DNA from: Megasphaera sp. AM44-1BH
Lineage (GTDB): Bacteria > Bacillota > Negativicutes > Veillonellales > Megasphaeraceae
Direction of reading: 5' to 3'
NCBI RefSeq assembly: GCF_003467125.1
Contig: NZ_QSFA01000002.1
Span: forward strand, 186,001 to 250,000
DNA length: 64,000 nt
Below the pieces are notes generated by a model. That model ran no database searches, was not told the origin of the DNA, and saw only the letters and a list, made by a program, of their open reading frames with translations. Positions within the stretch are counted from its first letter, which is position 1; every line of letters begins with the position of its first letter. Positions 41,102 through 49,721 of the stretch are shown one piece after another. Both the position numbers and the translations under genes were made by a program.

Positions 41102-41147
41102 CAAGGCCGGGAAACGCTGTCATGCAGCGGTCCTGGCCTTGTTTTCT
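41102..41147 (+). terminator. Intrinsic terminator after etfA
   Basis: Outer stem CAAGGCC (41102-41108) / GGCCTTG (41135-41141) with an inner CGCTG/CAGCG helix, then TTTTC. Confidence 0.75.
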
Positions 41148-41176
41148 CGACTGGCTATTGCACTTCCGGCTGATAT

Positions 41177-41204
41177 TTGACATAATTAACAATAACCTTA
41201 TAAT
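41177..41204 (+). promoter_or_regulatory. Near-consensus promoter of the RlmI-like gene
   Basis: TTGACA (41177-41182), 16-bp spacer, TATAAT (41199-41204), 46 bases before the ATG at 41251. Confidence 0.65.
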
Positions 41205-41250
41205 TGGTTTATCTTTTGTTTACCATTTTCGTATAGTATAAAGGAGTCAT

Positions 41251-42474
41251 ATGAGACCATACGCCAAATTATATCTGACCCGCAAAGGAGAACGGGCTGC
41301 CCGCAGCGGCCATCCCTGGGTCTATGGAGAAGAAGTGACCCATGTCGATGGGCAATACAAGACGGGGGACCTGGTAGATGTCCTCAGTGAAAAAGGAAAA
41401 TACCTGGGAACGGGATTTGCCAATGATATTTCTAAAATCCGCGTCCGCATCGTATCGCATAATGCTAACGACCGTTTCGACGAAGCCTTCTGGCAGCGCC
41501 GTGTCCAGTATGCGCTGGCGTACCGCCGGACGGTAATGGGAGAAAAGGATTTTGCCTGCTGCCGTCTTATTTTTGGCGATGCCGACGAAATGCCGGGCCT
41601 GACTGTAGACCGCTACAATGACCTGCTTGTGGCTCAAACGCTTTGCTATGGCATGGATGTAGTAAAACCGGTTATCTTCAAGGCACTGACTGAACAGCTG
41701 CGCCTTATGGGAGTCACTGTGCGTGGCATTTACGAACGTAACGATGTCCGCGTCCGTGAACTGGATGGGATGGAGCAGTATAAAGGCTGGTACCGTGCAC
41801 CCTATCTGCTGGAACCGGGCAGTGTGCTTACGACTATCGATGAAAACGGTATATTATATGACGTGGACGTAGAAAACGGACAGAAAACGGGATTTTTCCT
41901 CGACCAGAAATATAACCGGCTGGCTGTAGCCAAAATTGCAACAGGTCATCATGTGCTGGATTGCTTCACTCATACTGGTGCCTTTGCCCTAAATGCTGCC
42001 AGAGGCGGCGCGGCAAGTGTGACTGCCGTCGATATATCAGACGAAGCCGTTGCCATGACCCGGGAAAATATCCGCCGCAACGGACTGGAAGACAAGGTTA
42101 CGGCCCGGCAGGCCAACGTGTTTGACCTCCTGACGGATCTGGCAGACCATAAAAATCATGACTATGATTTCATCATCCTCGATCCGCCTGCCTTCACCAA
42201 ATCGGGCCATACGGTGCGTAATGCCATCCGGGGCTATAAGGAAATCAATCTGAAGGCCATGAAGCTGCTGCCACGGGGCGGGTATCTGGCTACTTGTTCG
42301 TGCTCCCATTTCATGCGCGATGACTTATTCCGGTCTATGCTGGCCGATGCGGCTTCCGATGCCGGTGTTCATCTGCGCCAGATTGAAGCGCGCCAGCAGT
42401 CTCCGGACCATCCCATTCTCTGGAATGTACCAGAAACGAATTATTTGAAGTTCTATTTATTTCAGGTCGTCTGA
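41251..42474 (+). CDS. Class I SAM-dependent rRNA methyltransferase, RlmI-like
   Basis: 407 residues. An N-terminal PUA domain (residues 1-75: AKLYLTRKGERAARSGHPWVYG...) precedes a central EEHEE-like region and a Rossmann methyltransferase. The SAM motif is LDCFTHTGAFALNAARGG, motif IV is IILDPPAFTKSG, and CSCSHF lies near the C-terminus. RlmI makes 5-methylcytosine at position 1962 of 23S rRNA; this protein has the same domain order and key cysteine, but a related target (RlmK/RlmO-like) cannot be excluded. AAAGGAG precedes the ATG. Monocistronic. Confidence 0.88.
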   Translation: MRPYAKLYLTRKGERAARSGHPWVYGEEVTHVDGQYKTGDLVDVLSEKGKYLGTGFANDISKIRVRIVSHNANDRFDEAFWQRRVQYALAYRRTVMGEKDFACCRLIFGDADEMPGLTVDRYNDLLVAQTLCYGMDVVKPVIFKALTEQLRLMGVTVRGIYERNDVRVRELDGMEQYKGWYRAPYLLEPGSVLTTIDENGILYDVDVENGQKTGFFLDQKYNRLAVAKIATGHHVLDCFTHTGAFALNAARGGAASVTAVDISDEAVAMTRENIRRNGLEDKVTARQANVFDLLTDLADHKNHDYDFIILDPPAFTKSGHTVRNAIRGYKEINLKAMKLLPRGGYLATCSCSHFMRDDLFRSMLADAASDAGVHLRQIEARQQSPDHPILWNVPETNYLKFYLFQVV

Positions 42475-42514
42475 CACACATGCATCTGGCGAGGCTGACG
42501 CCGCCAGTCAAGTA

Positions 42515-42523
42515 TGGTATAAT
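42515..42523 (+). promoter_or_regulatory. Extended -10 promoter of thrC
   Basis: TGGTATAAT at 42515-42523, an extended -10 with no clear -35, 53 bases before the thrC ATG. Confidence 0.45.
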
Positions 42524-42575
42524 AAAACAGCAGATTTGGCCTACTATTACTGAATGAAATAAAGGAGAGGGTCCC

Positions 42576-44078
42576 ATGAATTTCAGAAGTACTCGTTCTC
42601 AAGAAACAGTTACTCCGTCCTATGCCTTATTACATGGCCTGGCCCGGGATGGCGGGCTCTATGTCCCGGAAACATTCCCGGAACAGGTATTGTCTTATAC
42701 AGACCTGAAAGAAAAATCGTATCAGGAAATTGCCGATGCCGTGTTATCGTACTTTTTTACGAATTTTACTCCCAAAGTACGGCAGAAAATGATTGATGCC
42801 GCTTACAATGACCAGACATTCCGTGATGACCGCATCGTGCCTCTCCATTCGATTGACACGGACCTTTCTATTGCGGAACTGTACCATGGCCGCACGCTGG
42901 CCTTCAAAGATCTGGCCTTATCCCTGTTTCCCTATTTACTGACGGCAGCCAAGGTGCAGGAAGAAGAAAAACGGGATATTCTTATCCTCACTGCAACCAG
43001 TGGTGATACGGGAAAAGCAGCTCTCGAAGGGTTCAAGGATGTAAATGGTACGAATATCATGGTCTTCTATCCCAGCGAAGGCGTCAGCCCCATGCAGAAA
43101 CAGCAGATGCAGAAACAGGAAGGCCGGAACGTCCGTGTCAGCGCTATCCACGGGAATTTTGACGATGCCCAGAGCTTTTTGAAACGGGTCTTTACGAGCG
43201 AAGAAGTCAATGCCTATGCCCATAATCATGGCGTGCTCTTTTCCAGTGCCAATTCCATCAACATCGGCCGCCTCTTCCCGCAGATTGCCTATTATGTCTC
43301 TACATGGGTACGCCTCGTAGATGATGGCGTCATCGGTCCCGATGAATCGTTTGATGTCGTCGTGCCTACAGGAAATTTCGGCAATATCCTGGCTGGCTGG
43401 TTTGCCAAAAAGATGGGGGCTCATATCGGGCGGCTCATCTGTGCATCCAACCGCAATAAAGTCCTGGCGGATTTCTTTGAAACTGGTGTCTATGATATGA
43501 ACCGCGATTTCTATACGACAGACAGCCCGTCCATGGATATCCTCCTTTCTAGTAATTTCGAACGCTTTTTATTCTACGTAGCAAAGGGCGACTGCCAGCG
43601 TGTAGCCCAGTGGGAAAAGAATCTGCAGGAAACGGGAAAGATGGCCGTAAATGCAGCGGAACTGGCATGGCTGCAACAGGAATTCTGTGGCGGCTGGATC
43701 GACGATGACGAAACAGAAGCCGTCATCAATCACGTATATAATGATTTTGGCTATCTTCTGGATCCGCATACGGCTGTCGCCTATGGCGTGTATCTGAACC
43801 GTCACAAGCAGGGCCTGGACCAGGGCCGTCATACGGTCATCATGTCTACGGCCCATCCGTACAAATTCCCACCAGTCATCTGCAAGGCCCTGGCATTGCC
43901 GTCCAGTGACGATCCGTTTACCATGCTCCAGTCTATCAGCAGTCTGACCGGCATCGCCCTGCCGGAACCGCTGGCCGCATTGCAGCAGAAGCCGGTCCGT
44001 TTTGCAGACACTATTGAAAAAGAAGATATGAAGCAGGCGGTATTGTCCTTTATTGACGATATCAGCAAGAAGCAATAG
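42576..44078 (+). CDS. thrC: Threonine synthase
   Basis: 500-residue PLP enzyme that converts O-phosphohomoserine to threonine. The N-terminal SYALLHGLARDGGLYVPE and the Schiff-base lysine region GRTLAFKDLALSL are typical of the bacterial/yeast long ThrC. ATSGDTGKAALEGF is the phosphate-binding loop, and FPSEGVSPMQKQQM-like residues (YPSEGVSPMQ) follow. AAGGAGAGGG precedes the ATG. Threonine is also the source of the B12 arm made by the cobalamin operon, but the genes are not linked. A DMT exporter gene follows after 22 bases. Confidence 0.95.
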   Translation: MNFRSTRSQETVTPSYALLHGLARDGGLYVPETFPEQVLSYTDLKEKSYQEIADAVLSYFFTNFTPKVRQKMIDAAYNDQTFRDDRIVPLHSIDTDLSIAELYHGRTLAFKDLALSLFPYLLTAAKVQEEEKRDILILTATSGDTGKAALEGFKDVNGTNIMVFYPSEGVSPMQKQQMQKQEGRNVRVSAIHGNFDDAQSFLKRVFTSEEVNAYAHNHGVLFSSANSINIGRLFPQIAYYVSTWVRLVDDGVIGPDESFDVVVPTGNFGNILAGWFAKKMGAHIGRLICASNRNKVLADFFETGVYDMNRDFYTTDSPSMDILLSSNFERFLFYVAKGDCQRVAQWEKNLQETGKMAVNAAELAWLQQEFCGGWIDDDETEAVINHVYNDFGYLLDPHTAVAYGVYLNRHKQGLDQGRHTVIMSTAHPYKFPPVICKALALPSSDDPFTMLQSISSLTGIALPEPLAALQQKPVRFADTIEKEDMKQAVLSFIDDISKKQ

Positions 44079-44100
44079 AAAAGAGGCGCTCTGGTTTTAT

Positions 44101-45000
44101 ATGAATAAAGGCGTTGTGTATGCCATTTTATCAGCTCTGGCGTTCAGCATTCAGAATGTCATAGTCAAGGAGTTGTCGTATACCATGAGCACTGGGGAAA
44201 TCGCGTTTTTTCGCGGTTTTCTCAGTGCTGTTCTTATCCTGGGACTGATGCGGGTCAATCACGTCCACTTATCTCGCGAAGACCGGCCCACGCTCTGGCT
44301 GCGCGGCATACTGGGTGGTACGGGGATGATATGCATTTTTTATGCCCTCCGGGGCATGCCTCTGGCAGACGTTTCCATCATTTCCCAGTTATCGGCATTT
44401 TTTGTCATGCTTTTTGCAGCGATTTTCCTGAAAGAAGTATTGCCGAAAGGTGCGAAACTCCCTCTTGTCGTCATTTTTGCCGGCGGTTGTCTTGTCGTCC
44501 GGCCATGGAATTTTGATTCCTTCAATGTATACTCCCTGTTTGCCCTGGCCCAGGCTGTGTTTGCTGCCGGTGCCTATACGACAGTGAGTAAACTGACCGA
44601 TTCAGGGAAGCATCATCCCTATGAAATCGTGTTGTATTTCCTGGTCTGTGCGGCCCTGTCGGGAGCTGTGCTCATGATACTGGGCGGCAGTTTCCTCGTT
44701 CCCAATCTGCAGGAATGGGGCTGGTATATTGCTCTGGGACTGATTACGGTCATTGCCCAGATCTGGATGACCGATGCCTATGCTATGGCTAATCCGGTCG
44801 TCGTCAGTTTTGTATCGTATATCGGCGTTTTTTTCAATGCCCTCTGGGGATTTGTCATTTTCCGGGAAATGCTGACCCTGCTCACCGTAGCAGGCGGCGC
44901 TTTAATTATTGGTGGTTCCATGTACCTGACGAAGCTCAAGCATGACCGGATTGCCGAAATGGCAGCTGTCAGGGAACGGAATACAAAAAAAGAAGTATGA
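44101..45000 (+). CDS. DMT-superfamily (EamA) transporter
   Basis: 299 residues with about ten transmembrane helices in two EamA repeats. The first repeat begins GVVYAILSALAFSIQNVIVKELS, and the second spans from about residue 150 to the end. Members move amino acids, metabolites or nucleotide sugars. Sequence alone does not give the substrate; its place right behind thrC makes an amino acid exporter plausible. ATG 44101 is preferred over longer frames from 44053 inside thrC, though its SD (AGAGG) is somewhat far. It overlaps the next gene by four bases. Confidence 0.85.
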   Translation: MNKGVVYAILSALAFSIQNVIVKELSYTMSTGEIAFFRGFLSAVLILGLMRVNHVHLSREDRPTLWLRGILGGTGMICIFYALRGMPLADVSIISQLSAFFVMLFAAIFLKEVLPKGAKLPLVVIFAGGCLVVRPWNFDSFNVYSLFALAQAVFAAGAYTTVSKLTDSGKHHPYEIVLYFLVCAALSGAVLMILGGSFLVPNLQEWGWYIALGLITVIAQIWMTDAYAMANPVVVSFVSYIGVFFNALWGFVIFREMLTLLTVAGGALIIGGSMYLTKLKHDRIAEMAAVRERNTKKEV

Positions 45001-45740
45001 GGACTATGAAAATAAACGAAACGCATGTAAAAATCGGCTTTTTTGGCATGCTTCTCGTCGTACTGGCTGGTATCCATCTGGCTATTCCTGATTTTTACCG
45101 TACAGTCTGGGCCCTTTCGACGAGCGGCAATATGCAGGGAACTATAGCCTATTTACGGTCTTTCGGCATCTGGGCTGTAGCTGTCAGTATGATCATTGAT
45201 ATTGTCATCAACATCGTAGGCTTTTTGCCATCCATCTTTATTTCGACGGCAAACGGCGTCGTATTCGGCGTGTTCCAGGGGACCGTTGTTTCCTGGATTG
45301 CCGAAACAATCGGTGTCATTATCAGTTTCTTCTTCATGCGGACTCTTTTCCGTAGCAAGGCAAAAAAAGTCATAGAAAAGAGTAAAATGCTCAGCAAACT
45401 GGATCATTACAGTACGTGGCAGGCCATGACCATAGCCCGTGCTGTTCCGTATTCGCCCAATGGGCTGGTGACAGCCCTGGGAGCCCTGAGTCACATCAGC
45501 TACCGCGATTATATCCTGGGATGTTTTATCGGCAAGCTCCCATCCGTAGCTTGTGAAGTGTTTGTAGGGCACGATGTGGTCATGTTCGAAGACCACACCA
45601 TGCGCCTGACCATCCTGATTATTGCCATTACAGTGATTTATGGGGGACTCTGGTACTGGCACCGCCGCCAGCGGGCGAAAAAAGTACTCCGCAAAATCTC
45701 GGAAGATCTCGATAAAGAAAATCTCAATAAAGAAAAATAA
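44997..45740 (+). CDS. TVP38/TMEM64-family membrane protein
   Basis: 247 residues with about five to six hydrophobic segments. The conserved VTT/SNARE-associated region includes FLPSIFISTANGVVFGVFQGTVVSWIAE, ARAVPYSPNGLVTALGALS and ISYRDYILGCFIGKLPSV. DedA/TVP38 relatives act as lipid scramblases or transporters such as undecaprenyl-phosphate flippases; here the exact lipid is unknown. The C-terminal tail is very basic. Translationally coupled to the DMT gene and followed by a strong shared terminator. Confidence 0.88.
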   Translation: MRTMKINETHVKIGFFGMLLVVLAGIHLAIPDFYRTVWALSTSGNMQGTIAYLRSFGIWAVAVSMIIDIVINIVGFLPSIFISTANGVVFGVFQGTVVSWIAETIGVIISFFFMRTLFRSKAKKVIEKSKMLSKLDHYSTWQAMTIARAVPYSPNGLVTALGALSHISYRDYILGCFIGKLPSVACEVFVGHDVVMFEDHTMRLTILIIAITVIYGGLWYWHRRQRAKKVLRKISEDLDKENLNKEK

Positions 45741-45786
45741 AGAGGCTATCGCATTAGGTAAAAGGATACGTAATGCGATAGCCTCT
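45741..45786. terminator. Bidirectional terminator between the TVP38-family gene and prfC
   Basis: Perfect 16-bp stem AGAGGCTATCGCATTA (45741-45756) / TAATGCGATAGCCTCT (45771-45786), T-rich on the plus strand and on the complement. Nearly the same sequence forms the terminator at 31176-31230. Confidence 0.88.
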
Positions 45787-45836
45787 GTTTTGCGTTTGAT
45801 GCTCAAAGTCTGACGTATAATGTGGAATCTGAAATG

Positions 45837-47450
45837 TTATTCCTCATCCGGTTCGTCTATAGCCAGTTCATCCGGTGTCGTGCAGAAGGTAAAGTCCGGA
45901 TTCCGTTCGACGATCCAGTTGGTCTGCCATTCGTTGGCAATGAGCAACACGACGCGCTGCTTATGGTCTTTGACGATCATGGCACTGTCGATATTTTTCA
46001 GTTCCTTATAGTCGTGGCCATTGGTCTGAATCCAGCGGGCTACGGTGTATGGCAGGGTATTCATTTCCAGATCGACGCCGTATTCGTGTTTCAGCCGGTA
46101 TTCCAGGACTTCAAACTGCAACTGGCCAACGGCTCCTACGATATAGCTTTCCATGGAACCGAGGTTTTCGTAAATCTGTACGGCTCCTTCCTGGGCCAGC
46201 TGGGTCATGCCTTTCAGAAACTGTTTGCGCTTCATAGAGTCTTTGGCACGGATCCGGGCGAACAGTTCTGGCGGGAACGTCGGAAAATCTCTGAAGGTGA
46301 CCTTCTTTTTCCCCGAGTACAGCGTATCGCCAACGCCCATGGTGCCATTGTCAAATACGCCGATAATGTCTCCGGGATAGGCTTCTTCGACGATGGTCCG
46401 TTCTGTTGCCAGAAATTGCTGGGGCTGCATGAGACGCAGTGTCTTCCCGGACTGGCGATGGGTTACGGTCATGCCTTTTTCGAACTGCCCGGAGCAGATG
46501 CGCATGAATACGATGCGGTCATGATGCTGGGGATTCATATTGGCCTGAATCTTGAATACGAAGGACGTAAACTGATCGGACGTCGGTTCGACGATGCCTT
46601 CGGCACAGGGACGGGGCTGGGGTGGCGGAGCAAGACGCAGGAATTCTTCCAGGAACGGTTTGACGCCGAAATTGGTCATGGCTGAACCGAAGAACATCGG
46701 TGTCAGCTGGCCGTTCTTTACTTTTTCCATATCAAATTCGTCACCGGCCATATCGAGGAGTTCAATGTCGTCGATAAGCCCCTGATGTACGTCGTCGTCG
46801 AGAAGTTCCTTGAATATAGGATCATCGGCAGAGCCTTTGGTCGATGCCAGTTTGCGCTGGCCGTGAGATGTATCTTTTTCAAAGAGTTCGATGGATGCCG
46901 TCGTCCGGTCGTAGATGCCCTGATAATTGCCATTGAGGCCGATAGGCCAGTTCATGGGATAGGCATGGATGCCCAGGATGTTTTCGATTTCATCCATCAG
47001 GTCGAAGGGATTGCGGCCAAAGTGATCGATTTTATTGACAAAGGTAAAGATGGGGATGCCCCGTTCCTTACAGACCCGGAACAGCTTCTTCGTCTGGGCT
47101 TCGACGCCCTTGGCAACATCGATAAGCATGACGGCGCTGTCAGCGGCCATGAGCGTGCGGTACGTATCTTCACTAAAATCCTGATGACCCGGTGTATCGA
47201 GAATATTGATATGATGGCCTTCGTAATCGAATTGAAGAACTGAACTGGTAACTGAAATCCCACGCTGCTTTTCGATTTCCATCCAGTCTGATACGGCGTG
47301 TTTTGCTGTTTTTCTGGCTTTGACAGAACCGGCCAGATGTATGGCACCTCCGTAGAGGAGCAGTTTTTCAGTCAATGTCGTCTTGCCAGCATCAGGGTGC
47401 GAGATGATGGCAAAGGTACGGCGGTTATTTACTTCATCCACTAATGACAT
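45837..47450 (-). CDS. prfC: Peptide chain release factor 3
   Basis: 537-residue translational GTPase that recycles RF1/RF2 after termination. G1 is SHPDAGKTTLTEK, G3 is DTPGHQDF and G4 is NKID. RKTAKHAVSDWMEIEKQRGISVTSS is the RF3 switch region (given in parts here). The C-terminal RF3 domain follows, with GAVGQLQFEVLEYRL. The ATG at 47450 sits after GAGGTGG; the earlier ATG at 47462 is inside that SD. A minus-strand promoter lies about 45 bases upstream. Convergent with the gene at 44997. Confidence 0.95.
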   Translation of the reverse strand: MSLVDEVNNRRTFAIISHPDAGKTTLTEKLLLYGGAIHLAGSVKARKTAKHAVSDWMEIEKQRGISVTSSVLQFDYEGHHINILDTPGHQDFSEDTYRTLMAADSAVMLIDVAKGVEAQTKKLFRVCKERGIPIFTFVNKIDHFGRNPFDLMDEIENILGIHAYPMNWPIGLNGNYQGIYDRTTASIELFEKDTSHGQRKLASTKGSADDPIFKELLDDDVHQGLIDDIELLDMAGDEFDMEKVKNGQLTPMFFGSAMTNFGVKPFLEEFLRLAPPPQPRPCAEGIVEPTSDQFTSFVFKIQANMNPQHHDRIVFMRICSGQFEKGMTVTHRQSGKTLRLMQPQQFLATERTIVEEAYPGDIIGVFDNGTMGVGDTLYSGKKKVTFRDFPTFPPELFARIRAKDSMKRKQFLKGMTQLAQEGAVQIYENLGSMESYIVGAVGQLQFEVLEYRLKHEYGVDLEMNTLPYTVARWIQTNGHDYKELKNIDSAMIVKDHKQRVVLLIANEWQTNWIVERNPDFTFCTTPDELAIDEPDEE

Positions 47451-47495
47451 GTTCCACCTCATGAATTCGAATAATCAAAAAATACAGTACATACT

Positions 47496-47524
47496 ATTAT
47501 ACTAAGAAAAATGTCGTTCGTAAA
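47496..47524 (-). promoter_or_regulatory. Promoter of prfC
   Basis: Minus-strand TTTACG (47519-47524), 17-bp spacer, TATAAT (47496-47501). Confidence 0.6.
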
Positions 47525-47615
47525 CAGCGAAACGAGGAGAAAAGTCCAGTGAATCTGTTTTCTTCCGATTGATACAAAGTGTTTTATGCTCTGCAGGACA
47601 GAGACGGGCCTTTTT

Positions 47616-47624
47616 TGGTATAAT
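47616..47624 (+). promoter_or_regulatory. Extended -10 promoter of the sigma-54 regulator gene
   Basis: TGGTATAAT (47616-47624) with no good -35, 66 bases before the regulator ATG at 47690. Confidence 0.45.
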
Positions 47625-47689
47625 AAAAGTGTAGAGCTGTTAACAATACGGCGATGCACGTTTTCTGCTACTGCCGGAGGTGTATGGCG

Positions 47690-49411
47690 ATGACTACCAG
47701 ACCGTTGGCCTTAACCCGTGAAGATTTTATGGCGATTACCGATGCAGTGTACTGTATCCTCATACTGGTAAATGAAAAAGGAACTCCCGTATACTGGAAT
47801 GGCGCTGCCTGTGACCTTGAACGGCGGCTGCCCGGTTCGTGCCGGGAAATCATAAAAAAGCTGGGAGAAACCGTAGATGTCGTTCATTGTGAAGGACGCT
47901 ATGTGGTGACAGCTGCATCCCGCGATTTTATCTGCCATATACGTCCCTGGCAGATAAAACAGCATCGCCGGGGCAGTATTCTCATCGTCCACGAATCGTG
48001 CGTATCTTCCTGTGCCGTCCAGGAGCTGAATGTCGTGCGCGATGTCGTTGAGGAAATCGATGCTGTGCTCGAAGCCGGTCCGACGGGGCTTCTGGTGCTT
48101 GATTCCCGTGGCATGATAAAACGGGTCAATCACCGTTTTGAATCCCTATATGGACTGGACCGGAAAACCATACTGGGCAAGTCCATAAAGATGATCATGA
48201 AAGAAACACAGATTCCCCAGGAACTGCTGGACAAGGCCCTTCATCAACAGGAGCACGGCATCTCTCTCGTAGAATATAAAGGGCGGAAACTCGTCTATAC
48301 GGCTACCCCCGGACTGGACCGCAATCATCAGATGCGCTGTCTCGTCGTAGATATCCAGGATGTATCGGCATGGAAGATCTTGTGGGAGAAATTCAAAGAA
48401 CAGCGGAAGCACATGAATGAATTTATCCGCAAAGTCGCCGTACTGAGCAGTCATTCTGAGGATATGGTCATCGGCCGCAGCCAGGCGATGCAGAAGGTCA
48501 TGCATCTCATCGAAGTCGTTTCCGATGTCGATTCGACGGTGCTGATTACGGGAGAATCGGGGACGGGAAAGGAAGTCGTCGTCAATGAAATCTATCATCG
48601 CAGCCGGCGGAGGGATAAGCCATTCCTGAAGATTAACTGCGGTGCCATTCCCGAGGAACTCTTTGAATCAGAGCTGTTCGGCTATGAGAGCGGTGCCTTT
48701 ACCGGGGCCAGGCGGCAGGGAAAGGCCGGCTTTTTTGAACTGGCGGACCAGGGCGTTCTCCTGCTCGATGAAATAGGAGAGCTGAGCCTGGCAGCCCAGG
48801 CCAAGCTGCTGCGGGTCATACAGAATCAGGAAGTACAGCGTATCGGCGCTGCCCGGTCTATCCATGTCGATGTCCGTCTTATTGCTGCGACGAACCGGAA
48901 TTTGTGGGACATGGTACAGCAGGGGACGTTCCGGAGCGACTTGTATTACCGGCTTCACGTCATCCATATCCACATTCCGCCGCTGCGGGAACGTCGGGAG
49001 GACATCATACCGCTGGCCACGCAGTTTCTCCATACGTTCAATGCGAAATATGAAAAGCATAAAGTACTGACGCCGGCACTCTGCCGTCTCCTAATGGTAC
49101 AGGACTGGCCCGGCAATATCAGGGAACTGGAAAATGCCATTGAAACACTGGTCATACTGACCGAAGGGGATGACCTGCAACCAGAAGATTTCATCAGTCA
49201 GATCCAGATGGAAGAGAGTGAAGCTATTGTCACTATCCGCCGCCTGGCTCCATGGAATCAGACCATGGCCGAAGTGGAACGGAAAATATTGCAGATGACA
49301 GCGGACCAGTGTCATTCGACACGGGCTATGGCAGATATTCTGCATATTGATCAGTCTACTATATCCCGGAAAATGCAGAAATACGGGCTGTCTCTGGGAA
49401 GAAAAAAGTGA
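47690..49411 (+). CDS. Sigma-54-dependent regulator with PAS domain (enhancer-binding protein)
   Basis: 573 residues. An N-terminal sensor part of about 120 residues lacks a recognised fold. A PAS domain follows (EIDAVLEAGPTGLLVLDSRGMIKRVN). The AAA+ sigma-54 interaction domain has Walker A GESGTGKE, the GAFTGA loop, Walker B VLLLDEIGEL and RLIAATNR. The C-terminal helix-turn-helix is ARAMADILHIDQSTISRKMQKYG-like (in parts: ADILHIDQSTISRK). It therefore activates RNA polymerase with sigma-54 after sensing a ligand. ATG 47690 has the best distance to GGAGG; ATG 47684 is too close. It very probably activates the CoA-transferase and dehydratase operon directly downstream. Confidence 0.92.
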   Translation: MTTRPLALTREDFMAITDAVYCILILVNEKGTPVYWNGAACDLERRLPGSCREIIKKLGETVDVVHCEGRYVVTAASRDFICHIRPWQIKQHRRGSILIVHESCVSSCAVQELNVVRDVVEEIDAVLEAGPTGLLVLDSRGMIKRVNHRFESLYGLDRKTILGKSIKMIMKETQIPQELLDKALHQQEHGISLVEYKGRKLVYTATPGLDRNHQMRCLVVDIQDVSAWKILWEKFKEQRKHMNEFIRKVAVLSSHSEDMVIGRSQAMQKVMHLIEVVSDVDSTVLITGESGTGKEVVVNEIYHRSRRRDKPFLKINCGAIPEELFESELFGYESGAFTGARRQGKAGFFELADQGVLLLDEIGELSLAAQAKLLRVIQNQEVQRIGAARSIHVDVRLIAATNRNLWDMVQQGTFRSDLYYRLHVIHIHIPPLRERREDIIPLATQFLHTFNAKYEKHKVLTPALCRLLMVQDWPGNIRELENAIETLVILTEGDDLQPEDFISQIQMEESEAIVTIRRLAPWNQTMAEVERKILQMTADQCHSTRAMADILHIDQSTISRKMQKYGLSLGRKK

Positions 49412-49436
49412 GCTGTTCTGGCTGACGTCAGGGTAT

Positions 49437-49476
49437 TGATGCAGTATTGCATAGTTTCTGATGCAATGCTGCATCA
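49437..49476. promoter_or_regulatory. Paired palindromes: candidate enhancer sites for the sigma-54 regulator
   Basis: TGATGCA-N4-TGCATAG at 49437-49454 and the perfect TGATGCA-ATGC-TGCATCA at 49459-49476, centres 22 bp apart. They lie about 180 bases upstream of the possible -24/-12 promoter, a normal enhancer distance. Confidence 0.6.
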
Positions 49477-49530
49477 GAAAGCCTGTTTTGTACAGGGCAT
49501 TTTGTCACAGTCCGGGCACTATTTCTGAAA

Positions 49531-49582
49531 AAGCGTTTCCTGATGATGCAGAATGACATCATCGGGAAACGCTTCTTTTTTG
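49531..49582 (+). terminator. Terminator between the sigma-54 regulator and its target operon
   Basis: 18-bp stem, one G-U pair (49531-49548 with 49557-49574; arms begin AAGCGTTTCC), followed by CTTTTTT. It shows that the downstream genes need their own promoter. Confidence 0.9.
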
Positions 49583-49632
49583 CCTATGCCGGAATGGAGG
49601 CATTCCATGCCGGTCTTTTGTTTATTCATAAC

Positions 49633-49648
49633 TGGTACGATTATTTCA
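49633..49648 (+). promoter_or_regulatory. Possible sigma-54 (-24/-12) promoter
   Basis: TGGTACGATTATTTCA compared with the consensus TGGCACG-N4-TTGCA: the -24 GG and most positions fit, but the -12 GC is TC here, so this is tentative. It lies after the terminator and 74 bases before the CoA-transferase start. Confidence 0.4.
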
Positions 49649-49721
49649 TATATATTTACAGAGGGAGAGGAAAGGGTATCCTGTCCCGGGTCATGCTGAA
49701 TGGAGAGAAGAGGAGGCGGAC

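Noticed and set aside
45822..46685. A 287-codon open frame on the plus strand over the 3' half of prfC
   Set aside because: It is antisense to strongly conserved RF3 sequence, without an SD or recognisable domain.
49515..49530. CGGGCACTATTTCTGA as the sigma-54 promoter
   Set aside because: The -12 half fits poorly and the site lies before the terminator at 49531-49582, so a transcript from it would be stopped. The site at 49633 fits better.
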